Shown here piece by piece: positions 25,504 to 34,598 of a stretch of 64,000 nucleotides of DNA. The translations under genes and the position numbers were made by a program. Under the pieces are notes generated by a model that made no database searches, had not been told where the DNA came from, and was given only the letters and a program-made list of their open reading frames with translations. The stretch lies in the NCBI GenBank assembly GCA_023382935.1, contig JAHDXL010000007.1:124001-188000 (forward strand). The letters are read 5' to 3'. The number at the start of each line of letters is the position of its first letter. Positions within the stretch are counted from its first letter, which is position 1. This DNA is from Phycisphaerales bacterium. Its GTDB lineage: Bacteria > Planctomycetota > Phycisphaerae > Phycisphaerales > UBA1924.

Positions 25504-26604
25504 ATGCGCTACGCGATGATCATGGCAGGCGGCTCGGGTACGCGGCTGTGGCCCATGAGCCGCAGGGGCACTCCCAAGCAGTTGATCCAGTTCGTCCCCC
25601 GCCCGGACGGCTCGGGCATGGGCTCGCTGCTCGAGTTCGCCGTCGCCCGGCTCGACGGGCTGGTGCCGCCCTCGCACCAGTACATCTGCACCGGCGAGAC
25701 GCACCGTCAGACGATCCTGAAGACGGTGCCCGGTTCGGCCGACGACCGGATTCTCGGCGAGCCGGTCGGGCGCGACACACTCAACGCCGTGGGCTTCGGG
25801 GCCTCGGTGTTTGCGAGCATGGATCCCGACGCGGTGTTTGCGGTTCTGACGGCCGATCATCTCATCAAGCCCGTGCAGACCTTTCACGACGCGATGGAAG
25901 AGGGCTTCCAACTTGTGGAGGCCGACCCGACGCGACTGGTGACGTTCGGCATCAAGCCCACCTTCGCCGCGACCGGGTTTGGTTATATCGAGCAGGGTCC
26001 GGCCATTGGTGAACGCGGCTTCCGCGTGGCACGCTTCGTCGAGAAACCCGACCAGGAGACGGCCGAGCAGTATCTCGCGTCGGGCCGATTCTTCTGGAAC
26101 TCGGGCATGTTCATCTTCCATGCGCGCGAATTCATGGACCTACTGCAGCGCTATCGCCCGGATTCCCACGCGGGCCTGGCGCGGATCGGGGCGGCCTGGG
26201 GAACTCCCAGGCGGGCGGCCGTGCTGGCCGACGTGTACCCCACACTCCCGAAGATCAGCGTCGACTATGCGGTGATGGAGCCGGCCTCGAACGACCCGCG
26301 CGTGAGCATCTGCGGCGTGCGCATGGACATCGACTGGCTGGATGTCGGCTCATGGCCGGCCTTTGGCGAGACGGTCAAGCCCGACGCCGACGACAACCGC
26401 GTAAGCGGGACGGAAAAAGTGGTGGACGTGGACGGCAAGGGCAACCTGGTGGTCAGCACCGGCTCCGGCTCGCACACCGTCGCGATGCTCGGGTGCGAGC
26501 ACCTGGTCGTCGTGCACACGCCGGATGCGACGCTCATCATGCCGAAGGACCGGGCCCAAGATCTCAAGCGCCTGCACGAGCGGGTGCCGGATGAGTTGAG
26601 ATAG
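25504..26604 (+). CDS. manC: Mannose-1-phosphate guanylyltransferase
   Basis: A 366-residue nucleotidyltransferase that makes GDP-mannose from GTP and mannose-1-phosphate. The N-terminal signature MIMAGGSGTRLWPMSR is the nucleotide-binding loop; PKQ, the TADH metal motif, the FVEKP sugar-phosphate site and WNSGMF follow in the family order. It lacks the cupin-type isomerase domain of bifunctional forms. The start is fixed by the TATAGT element six bases upstream. The product feeds polysaccharide or glycoprotein synthesis; no other genes of that pathway are adjacent. Confidence 0.93.
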   Translation: MRYAMIMAGGSGTRLWPMSRRGTPKQLIQFVPRPDGSGMGSLLEFAVARLDGLVPPSHQYICTGETHRQTILKTVPGSADDRILGEPVGRDTLNAVGFGASVFASMDPDAVFAVLTADHLIKPVQTFHDAMEEGFQLVEADPTRLVTFGIKPTFAATGFGYIEQGPAIGERGFRVARFVEKPDQETAEQYLASGRFFWNSGMFIFHAREFMDLLQRYRPDSHAGLARIGAAWGTPRRAAVLADVYPTLPKISVDYAVMEPASNDPRVSICGVRMDIDWLDVGSWPAFGETVKPDADDNRVSGTEKVVDVDGKGNLVVSTGSGSHTVAMLGCEHLVVVHTPDATLIMPKDRAQDLKRLHERVPDELR

Positions 26605-26656
26605 AAAAGAACGAGCGTCCATGCGCCGCGCCGCCGGTGTTTGTGGTGTGGGAAAA

Positions 26657-27559
26657 CTACCAGTCGCGCCCTCGGATGCCGTCTCTGGTCCAAATCAAGT
26701 ATTCCGGGCGGCGCATTTGCTGGATGTTCAGATCGATCTCGGCGTCAGACAGCCCCAACTCCGAGAGCAACGCCCGAAATAGCCCGGGAACCTCCACTCC
26801 GGGCACGCAGTCGATGGAGAGGCGCCAGTCGGCCGAGCCGTCGATGGCGGCGACCATCAAGTGATAGCGGTTCGGATCGGACAAGGTGGCGATGTATTCG
26901 CCGGTCTCGTCGATGACGTGGTAGTAGTCAGGGTCGTGGAGCGGTTCTGACTCGATGAGCATGGCCTTCTGCGAGGGAAACTGGGCGTCGTGAATCGCGT
27001 TGACGTGCAGGAAGCGATCGTCCCAACGATCCATGTTCTGGCTCAGCGCCCTCCCATCGAGAAAGAGAGAATCGGAAAGCACGCGTTCGCCGGTTCCTTG
27101 CACTTCAGACTCGGGGACGCCGAGTTGAGCGGCCTTGCGGGCGCGGTCGCCGAGGCTGAACTGGTCATTTGGACACAACAGCGACTCGTGATACATCGAA
27201 CGCCCGAAATCGTCAAACATGGCGACCGGCCAGTAGTTGGCAATGGCGACCGCGCGAACGGGAGTCCAGATCGCGCCGCCGTTGGACTCGAAGTTGCCGT
27301 CTTCGCGTGGGCGAAGTGGAAACGGGAACCTGCCGTTGCTCTCGCCGCAGTATGTGGTGATCATGATCGCAAGTTGCCGCATCTCGGCCTGACAGACGCG
27401 GCGCCGAGCCTCGGCCTTGGCCCCGGCGATGGCGGGCATCAGCAGGGAAATGATGATCATGACGACGCCGAGCACGACGAGCAGTTCGACGAGGCTGAAC
27501 CCCCGCTCGTTTGGAAAGCGGAACTTGGGAATACGCTTATGCCGGCTTCTGCTTGACAT
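26657..27559 (-). CDS. Prepilin-like protein with N-terminal methylation signature
   Basis: A 300-residue protein. Residues 19-45 have the type IV prepilin pattern (RGFSLVELLVV then a hydrophobic helix), with cleavage expected before Phe and Glu at +5. The rest is a large head domain with a four-Cys set (CQAEMR, YCGES, LCPND, DCVPG). Planctomycetes encode many such H-X9-DG or DUF1559-like proteins, whose function is mostly unknown; pseudopilin or surface-structure roles are inferred. It is divergent from the small gene at 27725. GGCAAGG lies upstream of the ATG. Confidence 0.82.
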   Translation of the reverse strand: MSSRSRHKRIPKFRFPNERGFSLVELLVVLGVVMIIISLLMPAIAGAKAEARRRVCQAEMRQLAIMITTYCGESNGRFPFPLRPREDGNFESNGGAIWTPVRAVAIANYWPVAMFDDFGRSMYHESLLCPNDQFSLGDRARKAAQLGVPESEVQGTGERVLSDSLFLDGRALSQNMDRWDDRFLHVNAIHDAQFPSQKAMLIESEPLHDPDYYHVIDETGEYIATLSDPNRYHLMVAAIDGSADWRLSIDCVPGVEVPGLFRALLSELGLSDAEIDLNIQQMRRPEYLIWTRDGIRGRDW

Positions 27560-27612
27560 GATGACCTTGCCACCTGGCCTGTGAAAATGTGGTGGAAAAC
27601 CTCCGGTGTCGC

Positions 27613-27642
27613 TTGACAGCGTACTGCGAACCGAGGTAGATT
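27613..27642 (+). promoter_or_regulatory. Sigma-70-type promoter TTGACA-N18-TAGATT
   Basis: A perfect -35 hexamer (27613-27618) and a TAGATT -10 (27637-27642) are 18 bases apart. It is one of the few canonical -35/-10 pairs seen in the window. It drives the gene at 27725 through a leader of about 75 bases that carries a tandem repeat. Confidence 0.7.
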
Positions 27643-27647
27643 GCAAC

Positions 27648-27697
27648 GGCCTCGTCGGGGCGAAGGGCCTCGTCGGGGCGAAGGGCTTCGTCGGGGA
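27648..27697 (+). repeat. Tandem repeat, 18-bp unit, 2.8 copies
   Basis: GGCCTCGTCGGGGCGAAG occurs at 27648-27665 and 27666-27683 without change, then as GGCTTCGTCGGGGA up to 27697. It begins at the expected transcription start of the next gene and so fills its 5' leader up to 15 bases before GGAGG. Confidence 0.9.
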
Positions 27698-27724
27698 TGG
27701 TCTTCTTTTGCGGAGGACTGGTCG

Positions 27725-28027
27725 ATGAGGCGATTCAGAAATCACATCGCGTTGCTGGCAATGGTCGCGACACTCGCGTCGGGAACCTGCTACCTGAATG
27801 GGCCCGAAACTCCGTACGACGAGAACGGCGAGCGCACTCCTTGCACCGCATACACGAGCACAGGATCCTGCGGGCAGTATCTGGTGTGCGTGCAGGGCAT
27901 TGTCTGCGTCGATAGCAGCGGTGGCTTTCATCAGTGCAATCACAACACGATTGTGGCGCCCGCTCGAATCTTTATCGACGGCACTCCCGACTATCAGACA
28001 TTCTGTTGCGACGGAGGCCAGTTCTGA
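27725..28027 (+). CDS. Small secreted cysteine-rich protein
   Basis: A 100-residue protein with GCGGAGG eight bases before the ATG. The N-terminus (MRRFRNHIALLAMVATLASG) is a signal peptide, and a Cys follows at once, so a lipoprotein is possible. The mature part has eight cysteines, including a CC pair near the end, consistent with disulfides in an extracytoplasmic protein. No family is recognised. Its own sigma-70 promoter and repeat-containing leader lie upstream, and the gene at 28113 follows closely. Confidence 0.7.
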   Translation: MRRFRNHIALLAMVATLASGTCYLNGPETPYDENGERTPCTAYTSTGSCGQYLVCVQGIVCVDSSGGFHQCNHNTIVAPARIFIDGTPDYQTFCCDGGQF

Positions 28028-28112
28028 AGAATGACCCAACCGCAACTTGCACGATCAAGTGGGAGACGGTGAACGGGGGGTCGTGTCTGGAGCCGGAGCC
28101 ATTTCCGCAGTG

Positions 28113-29111
28113 ATGCCCATGGTCATTCGAACGTGCATAAAGAAGTTGTGTGATGCAGCCCGAATGTGGTGGCTCGCGCCTGCGGTGCTGCTGATGCAGG
28201 CAGTGTGCGTCTCTTTCGGACAGGCAAACGATGAGCGGCTGCAAACGCTGCTCGATCGTGTGCCACTGCCCGCCGCCTATCGGGCCAAGGCGCTGCGTTA
28301 CCTTGACGACGAGCAAGACCCGAGCATGGAGTTTCAGGTTTGGATGGCCCGTGACTGGAGCGTCGGACTGCAATCCATCGCTCAGCCCGGTCTCGGATTT
28401 GTTCCCCTCGACTATTCATACAGCACCAGGCAGGAGTCGTGGCGGTATTCGTTCACAGGTCGGCGCGCGGAACGAACCAACATATTTGCGGAGCGGCATC
28501 ACGCGCCGATGGAGTCCCAGGTTTCTCCCATCAATGTCATCCGGAGGCTCAAGGCAGGAGGCGCTGACGTTCTTGAAGTTGTTTCCGGCCAGGACGGTAC
28601 GACGAAAGCGATATTGGCCAATCGCGGCAACAAGTTCACGACTCATCTCCTGTTCGATGATGCAACCGGGGCGCTCAAGGCGGAGCAGACGGTGAGTCCG
28701 GCCGGCGAGGTGCAGATGGAGTATCGCTTCGAGGACTGGAGAACGTTTCCATCGGGAGCGAGTGCTCCGTATCAGGTGTATGTGGCGGCCAAGGGAGTCC
28801 GAACTGATGACCCTGGATGGCAGGCGACGATGTTGCTGACGGAGGTGGAGGAGATTGACTCTGCGTCGCCACCAGCGCGGCTTCCACTCTCCTCCGAGTT
28901 CACCATCGTCGACGAGATCGAGGGCGTCAGCAAGCGGGCCGACGGCAGTGTGCTTGGTCCGATCGAACGCCAGACGCAGCCCACCGGGATCAATCGCAAT
29001 CCTCCTCCCGGCGCCATCGGGCTTGGTTCGCGCACGGTCATGCTGATCGGCGTCGGACTCATCCTGCTCGCCGGCATTGTCTTCGGTGTCCGGCGTTGGA
29101 AGGGCGCGTGA
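28113..29111 (+). CDS. Exported protein with C-terminal membrane anchor, unknown function
   Basis: A protein of about 332 residues from ATG 28113; in-frame starts at 28047 and 28119 are possible. An N-terminal hydrophobic stretch (about 20-36) is followed by about 230 residues of mixed strand/helix without recognised motifs, and a C-terminal helix (TVMLIGVGLILLAGIVFG) ending in basic residues. It overlaps the MauE-like gene by one base (TGATG), so the two are translationally coupled. No function can be assigned. Confidence 0.7.
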   Translation: MPMVIRTCIKKLCDAARMWWLAPAVLLMQAVCVSFGQANDERLQTLLDRVPLPAAYRAKALRYLDDEQDPSMEFQVWMARDWSVGLQSIAQPGLGFVPLDYSYSTRQESWRYSFTGRRAERTNIFAERHHAPMESQVSPINVIRRLKAGGADVLEVVSGQDGTTKAILANRGNKFTTHLLFDDATGALKAEQTVSPAGEVQMEYRFEDWRTFPSGASAPYQVYVAAKGVRTDDPGWQATMLLTEVEEIDSASPPARLPLSSEFTIVDEIEGVSKRADGSVLGPIERQTQPTGINRNPPPGAIGLGSRTVMLIGVGLILLAGIVFGVRRWKGA

Positions 29112-29545
29112 TGGAGACTCTGCTCGCACTGGCGACGCGCGGGCCGGTGTGGCTGGTCGCGGCGGTCTGGGCGTTTGAGGCCGTTGCAAAGGTCGTCCTG
29201 CCCCCGGACCAGAACTCGTGGGCATCTCAGTTTCCCGGCTGGCTGATGGTGGGCGTGACGCTCCTCGAGGCCGGGACTGCCTCGCTGCTGATCGCCGGGC
29301 GCGTGCGACTGGGGCTTTGGCTGGGTCTCCTGCTGATATTGGCGTTTGTCGTGGCTCTTGTTGCCTGGCCTCCCGTGCCCGGACAGTCGTGCGGGTGCGC
29401 TGGCCGGGTGGAAGTCAGCCTGTCTTCGGCCGATGTGGCTGCCCATGTGTTTGCGTTTGCCGCGCTGCACCTGCTGGCGGCCGCGAGCGGGGCAGGGCTC
29501 GACTTGCGTGGCGCGACGCCCGAGCGCGAGTCGCAAAGTCAGTGA
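29111..29545 (+). CDS. MauE/DoxX-like integral membrane protein
   Basis: A 144-residue protein with four membrane helices and a CGCAG motif on a loop after helix 3, the layout of MauE-like proteins, which are linked with disulfide or redox maturation of periplasmic proteins. It is coupled to the preceding gene and close to a cysteine-rich secreted protein (27725), so a role in disulfide chemistry of that product is plausible but not shown. Confidence 0.68.
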   Translation: METLLALATRGPVWLVAAVWAFEAVAKVVLPPDQNSWASQFPGWLMVGVTLLEAGTASLLIAGRVRLGLWLGLLLILAFVVALVAWPPVPGQSCGCAGRVEVSLSSADVAAHVFAFAALHLLAAASGAGLDLRGATPERESQSQ

Positions 29546-29962
29546 AATGCGGGCCGGGAGCCGATTCGGCACGATAAGCCCCGCCGCAGTGCCTCGCGCA
29601 CATGGGCTTCCGAGCGTTGCGCCGCCCGGGAACCCTCGCCGGCGCGAGAGGCTCTGAAGAGAAATGACGGGCCTCAACCGTCTCCCTCGAAGCAGGCTTG
29701 TCCGAGAACTTGCGCATAGTGCGACGCAGGTTCGTGCGCACGCCATGGGCGCGGGCTTCGTCCTCGGCCCGCCCGGGCGGGAGGGAACGGATCAGCGGCT
29801 CGCGCGTGCTCGGGTGGCTGCGAGTACGGCGGCGTGTGCGGGTTGCAGGCGGCCCCCTCATCGGGAGTGCATCGCCCGCGCGATTTGGGCGGCCGCAGGC
29901 AGGAGCGCGCGCCGGAGTCCCGAGTTTGACCGATTCGGCGCGGGTGTCCGATAGCAGAACTC
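29546..29962. other. 417-bp gap without a convincing gene
   Basis: Several GC-driven frames are open, none with a start signal or domain. The right end carries TAGCAG (29952-29957), five bases before ATG 29963, a probable -10 element for the next gene. No terminator hairpin with a T run was found for the gene ending at 29545. Confidence 0.5.
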
Positions 29963-32809
29963 ATGCGAGGCGTGATGGTCTTCACGGCAGGAATGCTCTG
30001 CGCACATTCTGCGCTGGCGCAGCCCGAGCCGAGGCAGATCAACAGGCCTCGGGCGTCCGAGCGCGTGGTCCGGGTGTTCGATTTTGAAGAGCCGGACAAT
30101 CCGCTGCCGGTCCCCCAGTTCTGGGTTCGCGGGCAGAACGATCCGATGCTGCCGCGGATTCGCCCGAGTTTCCCGGCCTGGAACGGCGCGCAGTTTGACG
30201 ATCGGGTGGCCCATGCCGGGGCGCGGTCGATCTATCTTCCCACGCAGGGGGGGAGCACGAGTCTGTTGCTGAGTGCGGGCGTGCTGCCGGTGCTTCCCGG
30301 CGCCGACTACCGCGTGTCGGCGTGGGTGAAGACGCGCGAGTTGAAGAGAGCGCGCGCGTTCATCGCCGCGCGACTGCTCGATCCCGCGGGGAATCCGATT
30401 CCCGGGAAAGACTCGGTCAGCCGGGCCATCGTGTCGGAGGACGAGTGGACGCTGGTGGACACGATCGTTTCAGCGGGCGGCGGGGCCTATCTGCAATTGG
30501 AACTGCTGGTGCTACAGCCAGTCGAGCATGTGCCGACCGCCTTTGAATTTCCCGAGTTGACGAGGGAAGAAGATGTGCGTGGGGGTGCGTGGTTCGACGA
30601 CCTGATGGTCGTGCAACTCCCGCAGACGGACATGTCGACCGATGCGCCGGGCAACTTGGCGTGGGGAATCTCGCCGCCCAAACTGCGCATCGAAGTGCGG
30701 GATCTGACCGGCGACGACCTGAGCGTGGTGGTGCGCGCCTTTGCGATTGATGGTGTCGAGGTGGACCGGATGCAGGTGCCCTTCGAAGGCGGGCGCATCG
30801 ATCTGGAATGGCAGCCGAAGATCGATCGGTATGGCTGGTACCGCGCGGCGGTGGAGATCAGCGACGGTACGGGAATCGTGGGCTCCGACTACGTGGACTT
30901 TGGCTGGGCGATCGGGGCGAGCGAGATCGTGGGCCAGCCGGGCTCGAGCGCGGGGCCGCGAAGTGAACCGAACGCGCCGGGCGGCGGCAGCACCGATCGG
31001 GCGCGATTCGGCGTGGTGGTGCGGCAGACGGTGCCGGACCTGATCGCGCAGTTGCCGGGTGTGACGGCGCGCATGGGCGCCGGCCTGGTCACGCTTCCGG
31101 CGTGGTGGGACTTTGAGACGGAGGATCCGGTCGAGCAGGTGGACCTGATGATCCCGGTGGTCAGGGCGATGAGGGGCAACCAGCAGCAGGTGTCGATCAT
31201 GTTCGATCGGATGCCGACGAAGGTGGCCGGCGTTCTGGGAATCGACGCACGCGACGTGCTGGGGCTGTTTGCGTCCGACCCGGCGCGCTCCGGACCGCTG
31301 CTCAGGCCCATGCTGGATCGACTCGGTCAGATGGTGCGCCGGTGGCAGATCGGGGACGTGCACGACGAGGAGTTGACGCGCCGCGCCGGCGCGATGGACC
31401 TGCTGCAGTCAATCGAGCGAGAGGTGCGTCGTCCGGTTCCCGAGGCCGAGTTGGCGCTGCCCTGGCCGATTGAACTTCCTGATGCGACGTCGATGCTGGG
31501 CACGCGCGATCGCGTCACGCTGCTGAGCAGGCGGGGTCCGCTCACGCACCACGAGGCGGCCGCTCTGGCCGAATTGTGGAACAGCCGCCCGGGTGATCCG
31601 CTGCATGAGCGAAGCGTGCAACTGGTATTGGAGTGCGAGGATGCCGAGCAGTTGGGCTATCAGGCGTGCGCGGAGGCAATGGCGCGAACCATGATCGAGG
31701 CATGGGCGGCGATGGGACCGCGGCATGACTCGGTCGACGGGCGCGGAGGCGGGGTGGCGCTGATCGAGCCGTGGACGTGGACTTCGCACCGACGCCCGCG
31801 CCTGATGCCGCGACCCGAGGCGGTGGTGATGCGCAACCTCGTGGAGCGGCTGGCCGACCGCACGGCCGTGGGCGAGATGCAGTTGGCGCCCGGCGTGCGC
31901 TGTGTGCTGCTCGAGCCGCGGGCGGGGGCTGCGCCGAATCGCGGCGCGGCGCTGGCGGTGTGGGCCGAAGCCGACACACGCACGCCAGAGGCGATCAGCC
32001 TGCTGCTCGCTGTCGACGACCTCACGCTCGTGGACATCTACGGCAATGAGACGCCGCTGCCGCGATCGCTGGCGGGCGAACTGCAACTTCCCACCCACGA
32101 AGTTCCCGTCGGCTCGGCCCCGGTGTTCGTCGAGGGCGTGGACGCCGGGCTGGTGCGATTCACGCACGCACTGCGACTCGACCCCGGCATGCTCAGCGCC
32201 CGCAACGGGGGCGGGCGGCACAGCGTGGTGCTGGAGAATCCGTGGCCAGTGCCGGTGCGCGGCGAGTTGTACATCGTCGAGCCGGGCGGTTTCAGCAATC
32301 CAAACCAGGGCATCGACCGCTCGTGGCAGATCGGGCCGCGTGTCATCCCATTCACGCTTGATGCCCGCGAGCGGGCGGTGTTCCCCGTGGACATCAGTTT
32401 CAGCCCGTTCGAGGAAGCGGGTCCGCGCGACTTCGTCTTCGACGTGGAACTGACGGCCGACCGCGAGTACGGCACCGTTCGCATCACTCGCCCGGTGGAG
32501 ATCGGCGCGCCCGGACTGCAGATGCGCGCATCGTATCGGCTCGGTCCGGGCGAGGGCGGGCCGCACGTGTACGTCGATGTTGACGTGATCAACACCGGGC
32601 CGGAACCGGTGACTTTCCGCCTGATCGCGCAGGCGTCGGGTTTCCCGCGCGATTCGGCGTCCATCACGGCGCTGGCGCCCAGTCAGACGGCCAGACGGAC
32701 GTTTATCTTCCCCGACGCGGCCGAGAAACTCTCGGGCCTGAACGTCTACGTGAGCCTGAGCGTGCCGGACAGCGACATTCGCCTCAACGACTCGGTGCAG
32801 ATCGATTAG
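29963..32809 (+). CDS. Large secreted multidomain protein of unknown function
   Basis: A 948-residue protein with signal peptide (cleavage near LAQ, residue 19). Residues 30-220 look like a carbohydrate-binding-module-type beta-sandwich (FDFEEPDN, ARSIYLPTQGGS, YRVSAWVKTRE, WFDDLMV). Residues 330-640 are compatible with a TIM-barrel, and the last 300 with further beta-sandwich domains. This order recalls secreted glycoside hydrolases, but I see no catalytic signature, so no activity is assigned. The stop overlaps that of the convergent methyltransferase by four bases. Confidence 0.75.
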   Translation: MRGVMVFTAGMLCAHSALAQPEPRQINRPRASERVVRVFDFEEPDNPLPVPQFWVRGQNDPMLPRIRPSFPAWNGAQFDDRVAHAGARSIYLPTQGGSTSLLLSAGVLPVLPGADYRVSAWVKTRELKRARAFIAARLLDPAGNPIPGKDSVSRAIVSEDEWTLVDTIVSAGGGAYLQLELLVLQPVEHVPTAFEFPELTREEDVRGGAWFDDLMVVQLPQTDMSTDAPGNLAWGISPPKLRIEVRDLTGDDLSVVVRAFAIDGVEVDRMQVPFEGGRIDLEWQPKIDRYGWYRAAVEISDGTGIVGSDYVDFGWAIGASEIVGQPGSSAGPRSEPNAPGGGSTDRARFGVVVRQTVPDLIAQLPGVTARMGAGLVTLPAWWDFETEDPVEQVDLMIPVVRAMRGNQQQVSIMFDRMPTKVAGVLGIDARDVLGLFASDPARSGPLLRPMLDRLGQMVRRWQIGDVHDEELTRRAGAMDLLQSIEREVRRPVPEAELALPWPIELPDATSMLGTRDRVTLLSRRGPLTHHEAAALAELWNSRPGDPLHERSVQLVLECEDAEQLGYQACAEAMARTMIEAWAAMGPRHDSVDGRGGGVALIEPWTWTSHRRPRLMPRPEAVVMRNLVERLADRTAVGEMQLAPGVRCVLLEPRAGAAPNRGAALAVWAEADTRTPEAISLLLAVDDLTLVDIYGNETPLPRSLAGELQLPTHEVPVGSAPVFVEGVDAGLVRFTHALRLDPGMLSARNGGGRHSVVLENPWPVPVRGELYIVEPGGFSNPNQGIDRSWQIGPRVIPFTLDARERAVFPVDISFSPFEEAGPRDFVFDVELTADREYGTVRITRPVEIGAPGLQMRASYRLGPGEGGPHVYVDVDVINTGPEPVTFRLIAQASGFPRDSASITALAPSQTARRTFIFPDAAEKLSGLNVYVSLSVPDSDIRLNDSVQID

Positions 32810-33579
32810 CGCGGACACAGAAGAAAGTTGGCATAGCCCATGCGTGGCGGCTCCATCGGCGACCCATCCATGTCGGTGGTCGCGACCAGTCGCAGCGGCG
32901 AGCGCTCGATCAGCGTGATCCATTCTTCGATGCTGTAGGTGCGCAGGGTGTAGTCGCTGACGCGCTGTTCGACGTGGCCGGGGCGCTCGATGGTCAGATG
33001 GCTGATGACCCGCTCACACCGACCCTCGTGCGGGGGGATGAACTGCACAACCTGCGTGACGGCCGTCTGCCCGCGAGCCCCGCGCCACACGTCCTCGCTG
33101 GGCTGCTCGTGCCCGTAGAGCGAGAGCGACAGCCCGACGCAGTAGCAAGCGCCGGGGGCCAGCGAGCGGGCCATCTGCTCATAGTGAGCGAGCATCTGCT
33201 CGTCGGTGTCGAGGTGGCGGATGGTGTTGATGGGGTTGATGGCGAAGGTGACGGGCCGATCGAGATGATCGGCAAAGTCCGTCAGCGATGCGACGAAGTA
33301 GGTTTCGGTGGCGCTGCCACGTGCACGGCGTGCGCGGCGGTGGGCGTAGTCGACCATGTCGGGGCTAATGTCAAAGCCGATGGCATCGATGCCGCGCGCC
33401 CGTGCGGCGCGCAGATAGCGTCCACTTCCACAGGCCGGTTCGAGCCAGCACCGGCGTCTTCGGCCGGGGGGCGACCAGCGCTGCTCGATCCTGATGAACG
33501 ATTCGACTTCCTCGCCCGTGCCGGGGCTGTGCAGGATGTCGTAGACCATGGGGTCCGAATACAGGCCGGGGGTGCTCAC
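32806..33579 (-). CDS. Class I SAM-dependent methyltransferase
   Basis: A 257-residue protein. The SAM-binding motif I is LEPACGSGRYL, followed by the acidic end of strand 2 (GFDIS) and motif-III-like NPINTIRHL. The substrate is unknown. The GTG at 33579 is preferred over the one at 33585 because TAGCCT lies exactly six bases upstream, as in other leaderless starts here. It is divergent from the DinB-like gene, only 44 bases away. Confidence 0.82.
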   Translation of the reverse strand: MSTPGLYSDPMVYDILHSPGTGEEVESFIRIEQRWSPPGRRRRCWLEPACGSGRYLRAARARGIDAIGFDISPDMVDYAHRRARRARGSATETYFVASLTDFADHLDRPVTFAINPINTIRHLDTDEQMLAHYEQMARSLAPGACYCVGLSLSLYGHEQPSEDVWRGARGQTAVTQVVQFIPPHEGRCERVISHLTIERPGHVEQRVSDYTLRTYSIEEWITLIERSPLRLVATTDMDGSPMEPPRMGYANFLLCPR

Positions 33580-33585
33580 GTGCAC

Positions 33586-33617
33586 AGGCTATGCCGGCGG
33601 GGAAGGAGGCGTACCAT
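33586..33617. promoter_or_regulatory. Back-to-back leaderless promoters in a 44-bp gap
   Basis: On the minus strand TAGCCT (33591-33586) lies six bases before GTG 33579; on the plus strand TACCAT (33612-33617) lies six bases before ATG 33624. The expected -35 position of each overlaps the -10 region of the other, so the two polymerases would compete. Confidence 0.6.
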
Positions 33618-33623
33618 CGGTCC

Positions 33624-34160
33624 ATGCACGACCCGCAGACACTGGCGCGGCTGATCGAAGTCAATGTCCCTTTGTTCGAGCGCTTCTTGGAGGGGTTTGA
33701 CGAGGCAAATCGTGCTTCGCAGGCGCCAGGTTGTCCGAACCATGTCATCTGGACGCTCGGGCATGTGTCGCTGACGATGCACCGCATGGCCGATCGTCTG
33801 CGCGGGAGCGACGAGCCGGGAACGTTGCCCGAGTCTGATTTCTACACCGGCGATGGCCGGGGCGGCGACCGCGATCGCTACGACACCGAGGCGATCTGCT
33901 TCGGCTCGACGCCCTCCCCCCAGGCCGATCGTTATCCGAGTCTGGCACGTGGACGACAGATTTTCCGTGATGCGTGCGCGCGCCTGCGCGAAGAGGCGGC
34001 CGGGGCCGACCATGCCAAACTGGCTCGGATGTCCAGGTGGGGCAGCGGCGAGCAGGCGGTGGGGGATCTGGTCATGCGCGTGGTGCTGCACAACGCGACC
34101 CACGCCGGGCAACTGACCGACCTCCGCCGCGGACTCGGGCTCAAGCGCGTCATCGGGTGA
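33624..34160 (+). CDS. DinB-like four-helix-bundle metalloprotein
   Basis: A 178-residue protein matching the DinB/YfiT-like fold: a His in helix 2 (WTLGHVSLTMHRM) and the pair HNATHAG near the C-terminus form the usual three-histidine metal site. Family members are metal-dependent thiol transferases or stress proteins. It begins at ATG 33624 right after TACCAT plus six bases, and the divergent methyltransferase may share its regulation. Confidence 0.82.
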   Translation: MHDPQTLARLIEVNVPLFERFLEGFDEANRASQAPGCPNHVIWTLGHVSLTMHRMADRLRGSDEPGTLPESDFYTGDGRGGDRDRYDTEAICFGSTPSPQADRYPSLARGRQIFRDACARLREEAAGADHAKLARMSRWGSGEQAVGDLVMRVVLHNATHAGQLTDLRRGLGLKRVIG

Positions 34161-34181
34161 GGGCGGGACACGCCTGCGCGG

Positions 34182-34598
34182 TCACAGGTGCTCCAGCGCT
34201 GCCTGGGCATTGAGCGTGTCGAGCACGCGCAATGTGCGCGGGGTGCGTCCGCCGGGACATTCGGGGAGCACGATCTCTCCCGTGTCCGCTCCGCGATTGA
34301 GCGCGATCAGGTGATGCAGAAATGCGTCGTCCGGCGCGCCGATGGCAACTTCACGCTGCGGAGAGGCCGGTTTCGACACGTCCGGATGCTCCACGATCGG
34401 CGTCGATTCCGGGCCGTTTCGCAGCACCCACGCCAGCGGCGTCAGCGCCAGCAGCACCAGCAGCACACCCGCAGCCTGCCGCGCCTGGCGCACGCGCCGG
34501 CGCCGGCGCACCATCGCGAGCAGCGACGCCGGCGGCGGCGAATCGAGCGGCGCCGACATCTCGTCCAGACGGACGGTCAGCGGATCACGTCTACGCAT
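34182..34598 (-). CDS. Putative membrane anti-sigma factor
   Basis: A 138-residue protein with a short Arg-rich cytoplasmic N-terminus, one membrane helix (about 48-66, AAGVLLVLLALTPLAWVL) and a small extracytoplasmic domain. GGAGGTGG precedes the ATG at 34598, which lies inside the 3' end of the ECF sigma gene. This size, topology and coupling are typical of anti-sigma partners, although no zinc-binding anti-sigma motif is seen. Function is inferred from context. Confidence 0.65.
   Translation of the reverse strand: MRRRDPLTVRLDEMSAPLDSPPPASLLAMVRRRRRVRQARQAAGVLLVLLALTPLAWVLRNGPESTPIVEHPDVSKPASPQREVAIGAPDDAFLHHLIALNRGADTGEIVLPECPGGRTPRTLRVLDTLNAQAALEHL

Noticed and set aside
29546-29962. 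Small genes in the gap before 29963
   Set aside because: Frames on both strands are Arg/Pro/Ala-rich, mutually contradictory and lack start signals.
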